The notes beneath the pieces were generated by a model that was not told the DNA's origin, ran no database searches, and saw nothing but the letters and a program-made list of their open reading frames with translations. Made by a program: the position numbers and the translations under genes. From the NCBI GenBank assembly GCA_002694345.1, contig NZLV01000160.1, positions 1 through 6,840 on the forward strand: a stretch of 6,840 nucleotides of DNA. Reading direction: 5' to 3'. This DNA comes from Maricaulis sp. (GTDB lineage: Bacteria; Pseudomonadota; Alphaproteobacteria; Caulobacterales; Maricaulaceae). Shown here piece after piece: positions 6,477-6,840 of the stretch (positions within the stretch are counted from its first letter, which is position 1; every line of letters begins with the position of its first letter).

Positions 6477-6840
6477 TCTCCCTCGCCGAGGCGCAAGCCA
6501 TCCTGGCCCGGGATCTGTCACCCCTGCCCCCAAGACGGGTGGGGTTGGACAAGGCCGCAGGCGAATATCTGGCCAAACCCGTGACAGCCGCCCTCACCCA
6601 ACCACCCTTTGCGGCCTCGGCGATGGATGGCTATGCCGTCCGGTCGGCCGATCTCACCGGCAACACCGTCGCGCTTGCCCTGATCGGCGAAGCGGCCGCG
6701 GGCCACGCCTTCGCCGGACAGGTCGGACCCGGTGAGGCCGTGCGCATCTCGACCGGTGCGGTCCTGCCCGACGGGGCGGACCAGGTGGTGATCCAGGAGA
6801 ACACGCAGCGTCTGGACGATCAGGTCAGCACGGATCAACC
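6473..6840 (+). CDS. moeA: Molybdopterin molybdenumtransferase, N-terminal part, cut by the window edge
   Basis: MoeA inserts molybdate into adenylylated molybdopterin, completing the basic form of Moco. About 122 N-terminal residues of a family of about 400 are visible. Diagnostic motifs are SAMDGYAV (49-56), whose Asp52 corresponds to the conserved Asp59 of the E. coli enzyme, IGEAAAG (71-77), and RISTGAVLPDGADQVVIQE (91-109), containing the conserved TGA-type loop. The ATG overlaps the moaC TGA as ATGA, and I see no strong Shine-Dalgarno, so translation is probably coupled to moaC. The molybdate-binding C-terminal half lies beyond the right edge, so its completeness cannot be judged. Confidence 0.95.
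   Translation, partial: MISLAEAQAILARDLSPLPPRRVGLDKAAGEYLAKPVTAALTQPPFAASAMDGYAVRSADLTGNTVALALIGEAAAGHAFAGQVGPGEAVRISTGAVLPDGADQVVIQENTQRLDDQVSTDQ

Overview
The window is high-GC, tightly packed bacterial DNA. Family-level matches (glutamate synthase with alphaproteobacterial-type GltD and GltB termini, TGA stops, many ATGA overlaps, GC-rich third positions) suggest an alphaproteobacterium. A marine Caulobacterales/Maricaulales/Hyphomonadaceae-like lineage is a guess from sequence style, not a demonstrated assignment.

Layout: two divergent operons meet at an intergenic region of about 430 bp (3311-3742). Leftward (minus strand) lies gltD (start 3310), then gltB (start 1892, running off the left edge). 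These are the small and large subunits of NADPH-dependent glutamate synthase (GOGAT), joined by an ATGA overlap in the order gltD-gltB. Rightward (plus strand) lies a molybdenum cofactor (Moco) operon, moaA-moaD-moaE-moaB-moaC-moeA, whose last gene runs off the right edge. No gap between moa genes exceeds 2 nt.

How the genes work together: GltB and GltD turn glutamine plus 2-oxoglutarate into two glutamates using NADPH, the second half of ammonium assimilation. In the Moco operon, MoaA and MoaC turn GTP into cyclic pyranopterin monophosphate. MoaD and MoaE (the small and large subunits of molybdopterin synthase) add the dithiolene sulfurs. The MoaB/MogA-family protein probably adenylylates molybdopterin, and MoeA inserts molybdate. 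The MoaD-activating enzyme MoeB and any nucleotide-transfer enzyme (MobA/MocA) are not in the window.

The two operons are functionally unrelated and appear ordinary. I found no new system, mobile element, RNA gene or CRISPR array. The details worth a second look are small: both divergent lead genes appear to start at TTG; the conserved Gly-Gly tails of MoaA and MoaD are both encoded by GGA GGC, which also forms the Shine-Dalgarno of the next gene; and the shared intergenic region holds short repeats that could be regulatory.
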